Counted from the stretch's first letter, positions 18,303 to 27,536 are shown. The stretch: 64,000 nt of DNA from Chishuiella changwenlii (GCF_900142565.1 NZ_FRBH01000007.1:62001-126000), one strand, 5' to 3'. Notes: a model not told the origin generated them from the letters alone. Made by a program: numbers and translations.

Positions 18303-18950
18303 ATGATACATATTGCATCAACAACTGCAGAAGAACAAGACTTAATAAAAGAAGGAAAATTACTTCCTGTTATGGAACATTTTTATACCATACAAGGAGA
18401 AGGTATGTACACTGGTGTGGCATCTTATTTTATTCGTTTAGGAGGTTGTGATGTTGGTTGCCATTGGTGCGATGTAAAAGATAGTTGGGATGCTGAAAAG
18501 CATCCCTTAACTGATGTTGATGAATTGGTAGAATTAGCAACTTCACAAGCTAAAACGATCATCATCACAGGAGGTGAACCTCTTATGTGGGATTTAACTT
18601 ATCTTACAAAAAAACTACACGAAAAAGGCGCTCGTATTCACATCGAAACATCAGGCGCATATCCTTTAAGTGGAGAGATTGACTGGGTGTGTTTATCTCC
18701 TAAAAAAACAATGTTACCTTTAGATGATGTTTGTGAGGCTGCGCATGAATTGAAATGTATTATTTTTAATCAGCACGATTTTCAGTTTGCAGAAGAACAA
18801 GCCGCAAGAGTAGGAGAGAACTGTACGCTTTTCTTACAAACAGAATGGGGAAAAAGAGAAAAAAATCTTCCTTTAATAATAGACTATGTAAAAGAAAATC
18901 CGAAATGGCGTTATTCTTTACAAACACATAAATATTTAGATATTCCTTAG
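18303..18950 (+). CDS. queE: 7-carboxy-7-deazaguanine synthase
   Basis: A 215-residue radical SAM enzyme of the queuosine pathway. The N-terminal substrate-binding segment FYTIQGEGMYTGVASYFIRLGGCD leads into the cluster motif CDVGCHWC (Cx3Cx2C), followed by the SAM-binding IITGGEPLMW and the C-terminal YSLQTHKYLDIP typical of QueE. It makes 7-carboxy-7-deazaguanine from 6-carboxytetrahydropterin. tgt, which inserts the later preQ1 base into tRNA, is also in this window near 39 kb, although not linked. Confidence 0.95.
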   Translation: MIHIASTTAEEQDLIKEGKLLPVMEHFYTIQGEGMYTGVASYFIRLGGCDVGCHWCDVKDSWDAEKHPLTDVDELVELATSQAKTIIITGGEPLMWDLTYLTKKLHEKGARIHIETSGAYPLSGEIDWVCLSPKKTMLPLDDVCEAAHELKCIIFNQHDFQFAEEQAARVGENCTLFLQTEWGKREKNLPLIIDYVKENPKWRYSLQTHKYLDIP

Positions 18951-19045
18951 TCGGTTTCATCTGCCCAAAATCATTTTTATTTATAATGAGTAAACTTTTT
19001 TAAGTTGTTGTATTTCTTTATTTTTAAGGAAATAAAATATTAATT

Positions 19046-19564
19046 ATGAAAAAATTGTTTATTCTAAGTTGCACAGCTTTATTTATAATGAGTTGTGGAG
19101 GAAAGAAAGAAGATTCAACAGCTTCTGATATTGATTATAGCACTGCTGAAACTTCAGTTGAAACTAATGAAGCATCAACTCCTGCAACAAATAATCATAT
19201 TGTATTAAAAGCAGGTGACGATATGCGTTACGACAAAACACAGTTTACTGTGAAAGCTGGAGAAGAGGTTACATTAATTTTAATGAACTCTGGTCAAATG
19301 TCAAAAGAAGCAATGGGACATAATTTTATTTTATTAAAACCAGGTTCAGATGCTTCTTCTTTTGCAAATACTGCAGTTTCTGCAAAAGCAACGGATTATA
19401 TTCCAACAGAATTAAAAAGTGAAATAATTGCTAATACAAAGTTATTAGGAGGAGGAGAAAATGAGCAAATAAAATTTACTCTAACTGAAGGTTCTTATGA
19501 CTTTTTATGTTCTTTTCCTGGGCACTTTGCTACAATGAATGGAAAGATAACTGCTGTAAAATAA
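19046..19564 (+). CDS. Azurin-like blue copper lipoprotein
   Basis: A 172-residue lipoprotein with lipobox FIMSC (Cys17), a Ser/Thr/Glu-rich linker (about 20-52) and a cupredoxin domain (about 53-172). Copper ligands are visible: the His in MGHNFILL, the Cys in FLCSFPGH, the following His and the Met in ATMNG. This matches azurin, a periplasmic or surface one-electron carrier. No nitrite reductase or cytochrome gene is near, so its redox partner is unknown. Confidence 0.93.
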   Translation: MKKLFILSCTALFIMSCGGKKEDSTASDIDYSTAETSVETNEASTPATNNHIVLKAGDDMRYDKTQFTVKAGEEVTLILMNSGQMSKEAMGHNFILLKPGSDASSFANTAVSAKATDYIPTELKSEIIANTKLLGGGENEQIKFTLTEGSYDFLCSFPGHFATMNGKITAVK

Positions 19565-19584
19565 GCTTTATCCTTAGATAAAAA

Positions 19585-19614
19585 TATATCGGATGAGGTT
19601 ACTCATCCGATATA
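19585..19614 (+). terminator. Terminator-like hairpin after the azurin gene
   Basis: A perfect 13-bp stem (19585-19597 with 19602-19614, loop GTTA). A T run is lacking, so it may be a 3'-end stabiliser rather than a full terminator. Confidence 0.65.
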
Positions 19615-19812
19615 TAACTATAACTCCATTTGCAATACTAAAACTTAATACTATTGCGAAAACTTTTTTTAAAAATTGTGTTTTACCTCATACAACACAA
19701 TTCTTCTGTCACAATTTGTTTTAATCTACTTCTAACTACTAAAAAGTGACAAAAAAACAATAATCATAAAACGATTTATTAATAAAAATAAAAACCATTA
19801 AATTATATGCTT

Positions 19813-19828
19813 TGGCACAAAGTTTGAT
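19813..19828 (+). promoter_or_regulatory. Sigma-54-type promoter (TGGCAC-N5-TTGAT)
   Basis: TGGCAC at 19813-19818 and TTGAT at 19824-19828 have the sigma-54 spacing (GG at -24, 12 bases before G of -12). Only the last consensus C of GC is changed to A. It stands alone in the 397-bp gap between the azurin gene and aspA, pointing at a hairpin with a T run 60-90 nt downstream. The upstream stretch 19620-19800 shows no ORF or RNA I recognise. Confidence 0.5.
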
Positions 19829-19837
19829 ATTAGTAGT

Positions 19838-19920
19838 ATAAGTATAAGATTTAGTAGAGTAAATTTTGTCCTCATGTGTTAATTTGAAGCCTGTTTTCTA
19901 AAGAAAATAGGCTTTTTTTA
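19838..19920 (+). ncRNA. Candidate small RNA from a sigma-54-like promoter
   Basis: This span would be transcribed from the promoter at 19813-19828 and stopped by a hairpin (19887-19898 with 19903-19914, one G-T pair) followed by a T run to 19919. It contains no ORF longer than two codons. The plus-strand terminator needs a plus-strand transcript, and the azurin gene already has its own hairpin at 19585-19614. The exact ends are inferred. The alternative is that the hairpin serves read-through from the azurin gene. Confidence 0.4.
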
Positions 19921-19961
19921 TTCTATAGAATTTTATATCCAATAAATCGTAATTAATAATA

Positions 19962-21371
19962 CTAAGCACTAAATGAGGTCTGAGTATTTATCATATTTTC
20001 AGGATTTAAAATTTGATCTAAACGACTTTTTGACAGTAAATCATATTCTAAAACAAGTTGATAGACACTTTTACCTGTTATTAAGGCTTCTTTCGCAATT
20101 TTAGTACTCATTTTATAGCCTATAAAAGGATTTAGAGCTGTCACAATTCCAATACTATTTTTTACTAAATTTTCTGAAACATCTTTATTTGCAATAATGC
20201 CTTCTATGCATTTCTCTTTTAAAGAAGTTAAAGCGTTTTTCATTAACTCCATTGATTCTATTAAACAATGAACGATAATTGGTTCCATGACATTTAACTG
20301 AAGTTGCCCTGCTTCTGACGCTAACATAACTGTTGTGTCATTACCAATAACTTTGTAACATACTTGGTTTACAACTTCTGGAATAACTGGATTTACTTTT
20401 CCTGGCATTATAGATGAACCGGCTTGTAAAGCAGGTAATGAAATTTCATTTATTCCAGCTCGAGGTCCAGATGATAATAAACGCAAATCATTACATGTTT
20501 TAGAAACTTTAATGGCTAATCTTTTTAACGCAGATGAATATTCTACAAAACTACTCGTATCAGATGTTGATTCAATAAGGTTTGGAGCAACATAAACAGG
20601 AATATTTGTTACTTCTCTTAAATTTTCTGCACAAAGTTCAGCGAACTCTTTAGGAGCATTAAGTCCTGTTCCTATTGCTGTTCCTCCCATATTAATAGAT
20701 AAAAATTCTTCTCTGGCAGTAACTAATTTTCTTTTCTCCTTTTCTAATGAATAGGCAAAAGCTTCAAATTCTTGTCCCATAGTCATAGGAACTGCATCTT
20801 GTAACTGCGTTCGTCCCATTTTTAAAATAGACTGAAATTCGATTGCTTTTATTCTTATAACTGTAATTAAATTATCAAGTGCTTGGTAAACCTCATCATG
20901 CATTTGATATAATGCAATTTTTACAGAAGTTGGATAAGCGTCATTTGTAGATTGTGCTAGATTAATATGGTCGTTAGGTGAGCAATAATTGTATTCACCT
21001 TTTTTATATCCCATTATTTCTAATGTACGATTAGCGACAACTTCGTTAATATTCATATTAATAGAAGTTCCTGCACCACCTTGAATTAGATCTAAAGGAA
21101 ATTGATTGTCAAATTGTCCATCAATAATATCTAAACAAGCCTGTCGAATTGATAAGTATAATGGCTCATCTAATGAGTGTAATTCATAGTTTGTTTTAGC
21201 TGCTGCTAATTTTACTTGTGCTAATGCCTTAATGAATGTAGCGCAATTACTGAGTTTGTGCGAAGAAATTTTGAAGTTTTCTATTGCTCGAACAGTTTGA
21301 ATTCCATAATATGCATTTGTAGGAACTTTTAAGTCTCCAATCAAATCACTTTCAATTCTAAATTCGTTCAT
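19962..21371 (-). CDS. aspA: Aspartate ammonia-lyase
   Basis: A 469-residue member of the aspartase/fumarase superfamily. It has the N-terminal ESDLIGDLKVPTNAYYGIQT, the substrate-binding GGAGTSINMN, and the signature loop GSSIMPGKVNPV with the catalytic Ser. These identify aspartase (L-aspartate to fumarate and ammonia) rather than fumarase. It feeds amino-acid carbon into the TCA cycle. It is single-gene, with two G-rich direct repeats upstream, and it converges with the candidate small RNA downstream. Confidence 0.93.
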   Translation of the reverse strand: MNEFRIESDLIGDLKVPTNAYYGIQTVRAIENFKISSHKLSNCATFIKALAQVKLAAAKTNYELHSLDEPLYLSIRQACLDIIDGQFDNQFPLDLIQGGAGTSINMNINEVVANRTLEIMGYKKGEYNYCSPNDHINLAQSTNDAYPTSVKIALYQMHDEVYQALDNLITVIRIKAIEFQSILKMGRTQLQDAVPMTMGQEFEAFAYSLEKEKRKLVTAREEFLSINMGGTAIGTGLNAPKEFAELCAENLREVTNIPVYVAPNLIESTSDTSSFVEYSSALKRLAIKVSKTCNDLRLLSSGPRAGINEISLPALQAGSSIMPGKVNPVIPEVVNQVCYKVIGNDTTVMLASEAGQLQLNVMEPIIVHCLIESMELMKNALTSLKEKCIEGIIANKDVSENLVKNSIGIVTALNPFIGYKMSTKIAKEALITGKSVYQLVLEYDLLSKSRLDQILNPENMINTQTSFSA

Positions 21372-21451
21372 GTTGGTTTGTTTTTCAGTTTACCCTACAA
21401 AAAAACAATACATTAAAATAAAAAACAAGTGTTTTTAGATATTTAACTTAA

Positions 21452-21514
21452 AAATAAGGGGGTGTTTATTAAAATAATTAAAAATATAAACATTTTAATT
21501 GATAAATAAGGGGG
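21452..21514. repeat. Two direct repeats AAATAAGGGGG upstream of aspA
   Basis: Identical 11-mers at 21452-21462 and 21504-21514, 52 bp apart, in the 211-bp gap between pgi and aspA. Runs of five G are striking in this AT-rich DNA. They lie about 80 and 130 bp upstream of the aspA ATG and could be regulator-binding sites; this is inference. Confidence 0.5.
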
Positions 21515-21523
21515 TTAAATAAA

Positions 21524-21559
21524 AAAAAGAGATGTTTTTAACTAAAAACATCTCTTTTT
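21524..21559 (-). terminator. Rho-independent terminator of pgi
   Basis: A perfect 16-bp stem (21524-21539 with 21544-21559). On the minus strand it is followed by further T, 24 nt after the pgi stop. Confidence 0.9.
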
Positions 21560-21582
21560 ACATATGGTTTGATATTAGAAAA

Positions 21583-23235
21583 TTATTTTCTCCAATATTT
21601 ATAGGCGTTTATTAATCCATTTGTAGAAGAATCATGAGATTCTACTCTCTCATCATTTTCTAACTCTGGTAAGATGACATTAGCTAATTGTTTACCTAAT
21701 TCCACTCCCCATTGATCAAAAGAGAAAATGTTCCAAATAACACCTTGTACAAAGATTTTATGTTCGTACATCGCAATTAAGTTTCCTAAAACTTTTGGCG
21801 TAAGCACTTCATACATGATAGAGTTAGTAGGACGATTTCCTTCGAACACTTTAAATGCAGTTAAAAAGTCGATTTCTTCTTTTGTTTTTCCTGCTTTTTT
21901 CAACTCATCGATAACAGTTTTTTCATCTTTACCAAAAGCTAAAGCTTCTGTTTGAGCAAAAAAGTTAGATAATAATTTTGCATGATGATCTCCTAAATCA
22001 TTTAAAGAATTAGCTCCAGCAATAAAATCGGCTGGAATTAACTTTGTTCCTTGATGAATTAATTGATAGAATGCATGCTGACCATTTGTACCAGGTTCTC
22101 CCCAAATAACAGGACCAGTTTGATACTTCACTTTTTCTCCATCGCGACCAACATATTTTCCATTACTCTCCATATCTCCTTGTTGGAAATAAGCAGCGAA
22201 ACGAGATAAATATTGTTCGTATGGTAATAAAGCAACAGATTCAGCTTTAAAGAAGTTATTATACCAAATTCCAAGTAAAGCTAATACAACAGGAATGTTT
22301 TGATCTAAAGTTTCTGTTCTAAAATGGATATCCATTTCATGAGCTCCTTCTAATAATTCTTCGAATTTATCAAATCCAACACCAAGACAAATACTTAAAC
22401 CTATTGCGCTCCATAAAGAATATCTTCCACCAACCCAGTCCCAAAACTGAAACATATTGGCAGTGTCAATTCCAAATTCAGCTACTCCATTCGCATTTGT
22501 AGACAATGCAACAAAATGTTTTGCTACATCAGCTTCAGTTGCTTCAGATTTTAATAACCATTCTTTTGCAGAAAAAGCATTGGTCATTGTTTCTTGTGTA
22601 GTAAATGTTTTAGAAGCAACAATAAATAATGTTGTTTCTGGATTAATAGATTTAAAAGTTTCTGCTAAATGTGTTCCATCTATATTAGAAACAAAATGAA
22701 GATTTAAACGTGTTTTATAATATTTTAAAGCTTCTGTAACCATTACAGGTCCAAGATCAGAACCTCCAATACCGATGTTTACAACATCTGTAATTTCTTT
22801 ACCAGAAAAACCTTTCCATTCACCAGAAATAACTTTTTCTGAGAAAGATTTCATTTGTTCTAATACCTCATTAATTTGTGGCATTACATCAACACCATCA
22901 ACTAAAACTTCTTCGTTAGAACGATTACGAAGAGCAGTATGTAGAACAGCTCTTTGCTCTGTTTGATTGATGATATCTCCACGGAACATTTTCTGAATTG
23001 CTTCATCTACGTTCATTTCTTTAGCCAAATCAATTAAAAGTTGAATTGTTTCAGCAGTAATCTTATTCTTAGAATAATCTACTAATAAAGATGGGTATCT
23101 AATTGAGAATCCTTCGAAACGGTGAGTATTTTGTTCAAATAATTCTTTTATTGATGTTTTTTCTATTACAGAAAAGTGTGTTTTTAATTTATTCCAAGCT
23201 GTTGTAGTTGTTGGATTGATTGTGTTTAAAGCCAT
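21583..23235 (-). CDS. pgi: Glucose-6-phosphate isomerase
   Basis: A 550-residue enzyme of glycolysis and gluconeogenesis interconverting glucose-6-phosphate and fructose-6-phosphate. PGI signatures include [13 protein letters not shown], the phosphate-binding [29 protein letters not shown], and the C-terminal [13 protein letters not shown]. Full length for the family. A near-canonical Bacteroidota promoter lies directly upstream and a strong hairpin follows the stop, so it is transcribed on its own. Confidence 0.97.
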   Translation of the reverse strand: MALNTINPTTTTAWNKLKTHFSVIEKTSIKELFEQNTHRFEGFSIRYPSLLVDYSKNKITAETIQLLIDLAKEMNVDEAIQKMFRGDIINQTEQRAVLHTALRNRSNEEVLVDGVDVMPQINEVLEQMKSFSEKVISGEWKGFSGKEITDVVNIGIGGSDLGPVMVTEALKYYKTRLNLHFVSNIDGTHLAETFKSINPETTLFIVASKTFTTQETMTNAFSAKEWLLKSEATEADVAKHFVALSTNANGVAEFGIDTANMFQFWDWVGGRYSLWSAIGLSICLGVGFDKFEELLEGAHEMDIHFRTETLDQNIPVVLALLGIWYNNFFKAESVALLPYEQYLSRFAAYFQQGDMESNGKYVGRDGEKVKYQTGPVIWGEPGTNGQHAFYQLIHQGTKLIPADFIAGANSLNDLGDHHAKLLSNFFAQTEALAFGKDEKTVIDELKKAGKTKEEIDFLTAFKVFEGNRPTNSIMYEVLTPKVLGNLIAMYEHKIFVQGVIWNIFSFDQWGVELGKQLANVILPELENDERVESHDSSTNGLINAYKYWRK

Positions 23236-23257
23236 TTCTTTGTGTTTTTTCCCTTAA

Positions 23258-23287
23258 CAAATTTAATCATTTCAAATTCTTTTCAAA
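23258..23287 (-). promoter_or_regulatory. pgi promoter (TTTG-18-TAAATTTG)
   Basis: On the minus strand, a -33 TTTG (23284-23287) and an exact -7 TAAATTTG (23258-23265) are separated by 18 bp, within the Bacteroidota spacing. The ATG is 22 nt downstream. Confidence 0.75.
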
Positions 23288-23432
23288 GCATTTATTTTTA
23301 TCCTTTTGTTACGAATTAGATTTAAAGAGATAAGATTATAAGATATAGGATTAGAAGTTTTGTATGTTTTCTAAAATAAGCAGTTGATGGTAAGTGTTGT
23401 TTATTTTCACTCATCATTTATCACTTTTCATT

Positions 23433-23440
23433 TATCTTTG
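23433..23440 (+). promoter_or_regulatory. -7 promoter box of plsC (TATCTTTG)
   Basis: Exact TAnnTTTG, 24 nt before the ATG at 23465. It lies downstream of an in-frame ATG at 23384, which argues against that longer start. Confidence 0.65.
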
Positions 23441-23464
23441 GATTTTAGAATAATAAAAACTTTC

Positions 23465-24220
23465 ATGAAATACATTAAAGGATTCTTGGTTCTTATTTGG
23501 CGAATTTGGATGATACTTTTAGGTTCAATTTACGTTTTAATAATAGGTGTTTTTATCGTTTTGCCTTTAGCTAATTTCGATAAAACTTTTCCATACATCT
23601 ATCCGTTAATAAGATACTGGGGAAAATTTATTTTATATGGAACAGGATTTAGAATAGATTATAAAAAATTGGTTCCTTTAGATCCGAAAGAAAATTACAT
23701 TTTTATAGCTAATCATTCATCCATTATGGATATTATGCTAATGTTGACTATTCTAAAAGATCATCCAATTGCATTTGTAGGCAAAGCAGAATTGCTTAAA
23801 ATTCCTATATTTGGGAAGATTTTTGAGCGTATTTGTATTCCTGTGGATAGAAATAGTGCAAGAAGTAAAGCAAATGTTTATCCTGAAGCAAAGAAAAAAT
23901 TAGATAGAGATTTAAGCATCTTTATTTTTCCAGAAGGAGGAGTTACGAATGAAAAAGAGTTTCAGATTTATTTGGATAAATTTAAAGATGGAGCGTTTAA
24001 TATCGCCGTGGAAACTAAAACTCCTTTGGCAGTGATCGCTATTCACGGATTAAACAAAATGCTTCCTTTTAATTGGTTTAGAGGATATCCAGGGAAAATA
24101 AAAGTGAGATTATTAGCAACTTTTGAAACTAAAAATCTCGAATCAAAAGAAGATAAACAAGCGCTAAAAGAAGAAGCTTTCAATACAATTTTAAAAGATT
24201 TACAACAATGCAAAAACTAG
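23465..24220 (+). CDS. plsC: 1-acyl-sn-glycerol-3-phosphate acyltransferase
   Basis: A 251-residue inner-membrane enzyme with two N-terminal hydrophobic helices (about 5-45). It has the acyltransferase motif NHSSIMD (HX4D) near residue 82 and the glycerophosphate-binding FPEGG near residue 157. It converts lysophosphatidate to phosphatidate, following gpsA-derived glycerol-3-phosphate. The start at 23465 gives a normal N-terminus (MKYIKGFLVLIWRIW) and fits the promoter box. The 3' end overlaps the next gene by 13 nt, indicating coupled translation. Confidence 0.93.
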   Translation: MKYIKGFLVLIWRIWMILLGSIYVLIIGVFIVLPLANFDKTFPYIYPLIRYWGKFILYGTGFRIDYKKLVPLDPKENYIFIANHSSIMDIMLMLTILKDHPIAFVGKAELLKIPIFGKIFERICIPVDRNSARSKANVYPEAKKKLDRDLSIFIFPEGGVTNEKEFQIYLDKFKDGAFNIAVETKTPLAVIAIHGLNKMLPFNWFRGYPGKIKVRLLATFETKNLESKEDKQALKEEAFNTILKDLQQCKN

Positions 24221-26058
24221 TTTATATAACGTTAGGAACTTTATTCGTAATGATAGGTTGTAACAAACAAGCAAGTTCTTCTACTGTGTTAGAGGCAAAA
24301 GACAATCAAACATTTGCTGATTTAGATAAAGCACTAATTAAACATTTAAGTTTAGACATTGAAACAGATTTTGAGAAAAATATCATCACAGGATCTGCTC
24401 AATATACATTTGAAAATAATTCGGCAAAAGAACTTATTCTAGATACAGAAAAACTAACAATAGACTCTGTTTTATTAGCGAACGGTAAAAAAACACCTTT
24501 TAAATTAGGAGAGAAAGACTCTATAAAAGGTCAAGCATTAATTATAAATGTTTCTCCAAAAGATACAATAGTAAAGGTTTTTTATAAAACCTCTCCAAAT
24601 GCAAATGCTTTACAATGGTTAACGCCGGCGCAAACACACGATAAAAAACATCCATTTTTACTGTCTCAAGGGCAAGCAATTTTAACACGTTCTTGGATTC
24701 CAATTCAAGATACACCAAGTGTTCGTATTACGTATGATGCAAAAGTAAAAGTGCCAAAAGATTTATTAGCATTAATGAGTGCTATTAATCCAAAAGAAAA
24801 AAATGCAGATGGTATTTATACATTTAAAATGCCACAAGCAATTGCTCCTTATCTTATTGCTTTAGCTGTTGGTGATGTAAATTATCAACCTATAGATAAT
24901 AGAACTGGAGTTTATGCGGAACCAGGTTTACTAAAAGCAGCTGCATGGGAATTTGCAGAAATGGGAAATATGGTAACGACAGCAGAAAAATTATACGGGA
25001 AATATCCTTGGGGACAATTCGACGTACTTGTTTTACCTCCGTCTTTTCCTTTTGGAGGAATGGAAAATCCTCGCTTAACATTTGCTACACCAACAGCAAT
25101 TGTGGGAGATCGTTCTATGACAAACCTTATAGCACACGAATTAGCACATTCCTGGTCAGGAAATTTAGTAACCAATTCTACTTGGGATGACTTTTGGGTG
25201 AACGAAGGGTTTACAGTTTATTTTGAGCGTAGAATAATGGAAGAATTAGAAGGAAAAGATTACGCTGATATGATTTCTGTTATTGGATTTCAAGACTTAG
25301 AAACTTCTATGCGAAATCTTCCAGAAAAATATACTTCACTTAAAGTTGATATGAAAGGATCTAATCCTGATGATGCTTTTTCTGATGTGCCTTATGACAA
25401 AGGTTATTTATTTCTTAAGATGTTAGAAAGTAAATATGGAAGAGAAAAATTTGATAAATTCTTGAACAACTATTTTTCTTCTCATGCTTTTCAAACAATG
25501 ACAACAGAGAAATTTGTAGAATATTTAAAGAAGAATTTAACTGATGGTGATGATAGCTTTGTGCAAGAGTGGATTTATAATACTGGTTGGCCAAAAGATT
25601 TAAATAAACCAACTTCTAAATTGTTTGATGCTGCTGAAGCCCAATTAGAACAAGATATAGAAAACGGACGAAATAATGTAAAAGCTATAAAAGTGGCTAT
25701 TTCTACAAAGTCAACAAATGAATGGGTTCATTTCATTCGTCAAATTGATGTAAAGAAAAATACAAAAGAAGATTTAGCTTATTTAGATGCTATTTATGAT
25801 TTTACAAATTCTAAAAATCCAGAAATTGAGTGTGCTTGGTTTGAGAAAACAATTCTTTTAAACTATGAAAAAGCAAACCCAAATACAAAAGAGTTTTTAG
25901 TAAACGTAGGAAGACGTAAATTTTTAGAACCTCTTTATTTAGCATTAAAAGAATCTCATCAATTAGATTTTGCGAAAGAAATTTACAAAGAAGCTCGACC
26001 AAATTATCATTTTGTAGCTCGTCAAACCTTTGATGCGATGTTAAATTATCAACCTTAA
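24208..26058 (+). CDS. M1 family aminopeptidase lipoprotein (LTA4H-like)
   Basis: A 616-residue lipoprotein (lipobox MIGC, Cys18). It has an N-terminal beta-sandwich, the exopeptidase motif GGMENPRLTF, then the zinc site His310, His314 and Glu333 (HELAHSW followed 19 residues later by WVNEGF). A C-terminal helical domain ends in the leukotriene-A4-hydrolase-like segment GRRKFLEPLYLALKE. Its best relatives are bacterial LTA4H-type cold-active aminopeptidases. All zinc ligands are intact, unlike the frame-disrupted M1 paralogue near 8 kb. It overlaps plsC by 13 nt, and rnhA starts 4 nt after its stop. Confidence 0.92.
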   Translation: MQKLVYITLGTLFVMIGCNKQASSSTVLEAKDNQTFADLDKALIKHLSLDIETDFEKNIITGSAQYTFENNSAKELILDTEKLTIDSVLLANGKKTPFKLGEKDSIKGQALIINVSPKDTIVKVFYKTSPNANALQWLTPAQTHDKKHPFLLSQGQAILTRSWIPIQDTPSVRITYDAKVKVPKDLLALMSAINPKEKNADGIYTFKMPQAIAPYLIALAVGDVNYQPIDNRTGVYAEPGLLKAAAWEFAEMGNMVTTAEKLYGKYPWGQFDVLVLPPSFPFGGMENPRLTFATPTAIVGDRSMTNLIAHELAHSWSGNLVTNSTWDDFWVNEGFTVYFERRIMEELEGKDYADMISVIGFQDLETSMRNLPEKYTSLKVDMKGSNPDDAFSDVPYDKGYLFLKMLESKYGREKFDKFLNNYFSSHAFQTMTTEKFVEYLKKNLTDGDDSFVQEWIYNTGWPKDLNKPTSKLFDAAEAQLEQDIENGRNNVKAIKVAISTKSTNEWVHFIRQIDVKKNTKEDLAYLDAIYDFTNSKNPEIECAWFEKTILLNYEKANPNTKEFLVNVGRRKFLEPLYLALKESHQLDFAKEIYKEARPNYHFVARQTFDAMLNYQP

Positions 26059-26062
26059 TTTT

Positions 26063-26536
26063 ATGGCAATTGTAGCATATACAGATGGCTCTTCTTTAGG
26101 AAATCCTGGTCCAGGAGGTTATGGTTGTATTCTATTAGAAACGGAGAAAAAAGTAAAGAAAGAACTTTCTCAAGGTTTCCGTAAAACAACAAATAATAGA
26201 ATGGAATTAATGGCAGTTATTGTTGCTTTAGAAACATTAAAGTTTACGAATACTGAAATAACAATTGTTACAGATTCTAAGTATGTTGTAGATGCAGTTG
26301 AAAAACGTTGGGTATTTGGTTGGTTACAGAAAGGCTTTAAAGGAAAGAAAAACGAAGACTTGTGGCGTCGTTTTCTACAGGTTTATAAAATACATAAAGT
26401 AAAGTTTCAATGGATAAAAGGTCATGCTGGTCATCATTGGAATGAAGAGGCAGATAAATTAGCTGTAGCAGCGGCTAATAATCCCGAAAATTTTAAAATA
26501 GATTCTTACTTTGAAATACATCAAAAAGAAGAATAA
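26063..26536 (+). CDS. rnhA: Ribonuclease HI
   Basis: A 157-residue enzyme that cuts RNA in RNA-DNA hybrids. The metal-binding carboxylates are visible: Asp8 in YTDGSSLGNPG, Glu48 in NNRMELMAV, Asp71 in TDSKYVV and the Asp in NEEADKLA. The WIKGHAGHHWN loop carries the conserved His. It is the third gene of the plsC-peptidase-rnhA run. Confidence 0.97.
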   Translation: MAIVAYTDGSSLGNPGPGGYGCILLETEKKVKKELSQGFRKTTNNRMELMAVIVALETLKFTNTEITIVTDSKYVVDAVEKRWVFGWLQKGFKGKKNEDLWRRFLQVYKIHKVKFQWIKGHAGHHWNEEADKLAVAAANNPENFKIDSYFEIHQKEE

Positions 26537-26541
26537 TTTTC

Positions 26542-26549
26542 TACTTTTG
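26542..26549 (+). promoter_or_regulatory. -7 promoter box (TACTTTTG)
   Basis: Exact TAnnTTTG immediately after the rnhA stop and 17 nt before the ATG at 26567. It suggests the lipoprotein gene has its own promoter. Confidence 0.6.
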
Positions 26550-26566
26550 CTACAGACAAAAAAAGT

Positions 26567-27472
26567 ATGAAAATCTATTTGGGATTTCTCCTATTACTAT
26601 TCATTTCAATATACAGTTGCTCGCCAAATAATAAGAAAGAACAAGTTATTTATTTTGGAGGAAGAGTTGCGCATGCCGAATCTGACAGCATATATTTATT
26701 ATTAAACAATCGAGAAAAAGCATTCGCTTTAGATTTTGATGGAAATTTTTCTGATACCATTCAAATACAAGACGAAGGGTATAAAAAACTTTCTATAGAT
26801 CGTGAAGAGTTTACACTTTATATTGTTCCAGGTGATAGTTTAATTCTAGATACAGATTTAAACCAAATAGAAACACGATTTACATTTACTGGAAAAGGAA
26901 GCAATAGAAATAATTATTTGATTAGTAAAAGTTTTAAAACAGATGCTTTTTTGTCACATAATAGCGAGTTATTTCGTTTGTCTCCGACAGCGTTTCGCAA
27001 TGAAATAAAAACCTTTAATGACGCTCTTCTTAAAAGTTTAGATAAAATAGATGTTAGTTCAGCTTTTATAAATAAAGAAGAAAAAAATCTAAATTACGAC
27101 TACATTAATTTTTTATATACTTATAAAGATTCCTTTAATTATTACAATCCTACTTTAGAACAATTACCAATTAATTTTTTAACGGAATTGGAACAAATGG
27201 ATTTAGATAATGATGAAGATTACAGAACTTATCAAAGTTATAGAGGAATAGTCTTAACAGATTTACAAGAGAAGTTATACCAAGGTTATTCAGCAGACGC
27301 TTTATTGCAGAAAATAAAAAGTACTTCCATTAAAAATGGTTTTCTAAGTGCTCTTATTTATGAGTTAGATCCAAAAGATCCTAATAGTGAAGTTGTTTAC
27401 AAAGCGATAAAAAAACACTGTACTTATCAGCCTTGGTTAGATGAAGCTGATGAGCGAATGAAAAAGAATTAA
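26567..27472 (+). CDS. Lipoprotein resembling the N-terminal part of TlpA-like proteins
   Basis: A 301-residue lipoprotein (lipobox SIYSC, Cys18). The first 110 residues follow the pattern of DUF4369-type domains at the front of Bacteroidota TlpA-like thiol-disulfide proteins: GGRVAHAESDSIYLLL, an FDGNFSDTI turn and LYIVPGDSLIL. No thioredoxin domain or CxxC follows; the rest is helical and charged. It may be a TlpA relative that has lost the redox domain, or a separate family. The role is unknown. It has its own -7 box and a hairpin after the stop. Confidence 0.7.
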   Translation: MKIYLGFLLLLFISIYSCSPNNKKEQVIYFGGRVAHAESDSIYLLLNNREKAFALDFDGNFSDTIQIQDEGYKKLSIDREEFTLYIVPGDSLILDTDLNQIETRFTFTGKGSNRNNYLISKSFKTDAFLSHNSELFRLSPTAFRNEIKTFNDALLKSLDKIDVSSAFINKEEKNLNYDYINFLYTYKDSFNYYNPTLEQLPINFLTELEQMDLDNDEDYRTYQSYRGIVLTDLQEKLYQGYSADALLQKIKSTSIKNGFLSALIYELDPKDPNSEVVYKAIKKHCTYQPWLDEADERMKKN

Positions 27473-27494
27473 AATATTTTATCAAAATAAAAAT

Positions 27495-27527
27495 AACGTC
27501 TTTATGTGTTGACATAAAGGCGTTTTT
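27495..27527 (+). terminator. Terminator overlapping the next promoter
   Basis: A 13-bp stem with one T-G pair (27495-27507 with 27512-27524), followed by TTT. Its loop and 3' arm overlap the -33 to -7 region of the following promoter. Confidence 0.75.
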
Positions 27528-27536
27528 GTATTTTTG
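27509..27536 (+). promoter_or_regulatory. Promoter of the DUF3108 gene (TTG-17-TATTTTTG)
   Basis: A -33 TTG (27509-27511) and exact -7 TATTTTTG (27529-27536) are separated by 17 bp; the ATG is at 27572. The promoter is nested in the upstream terminator hairpin. Confidence 0.65.
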
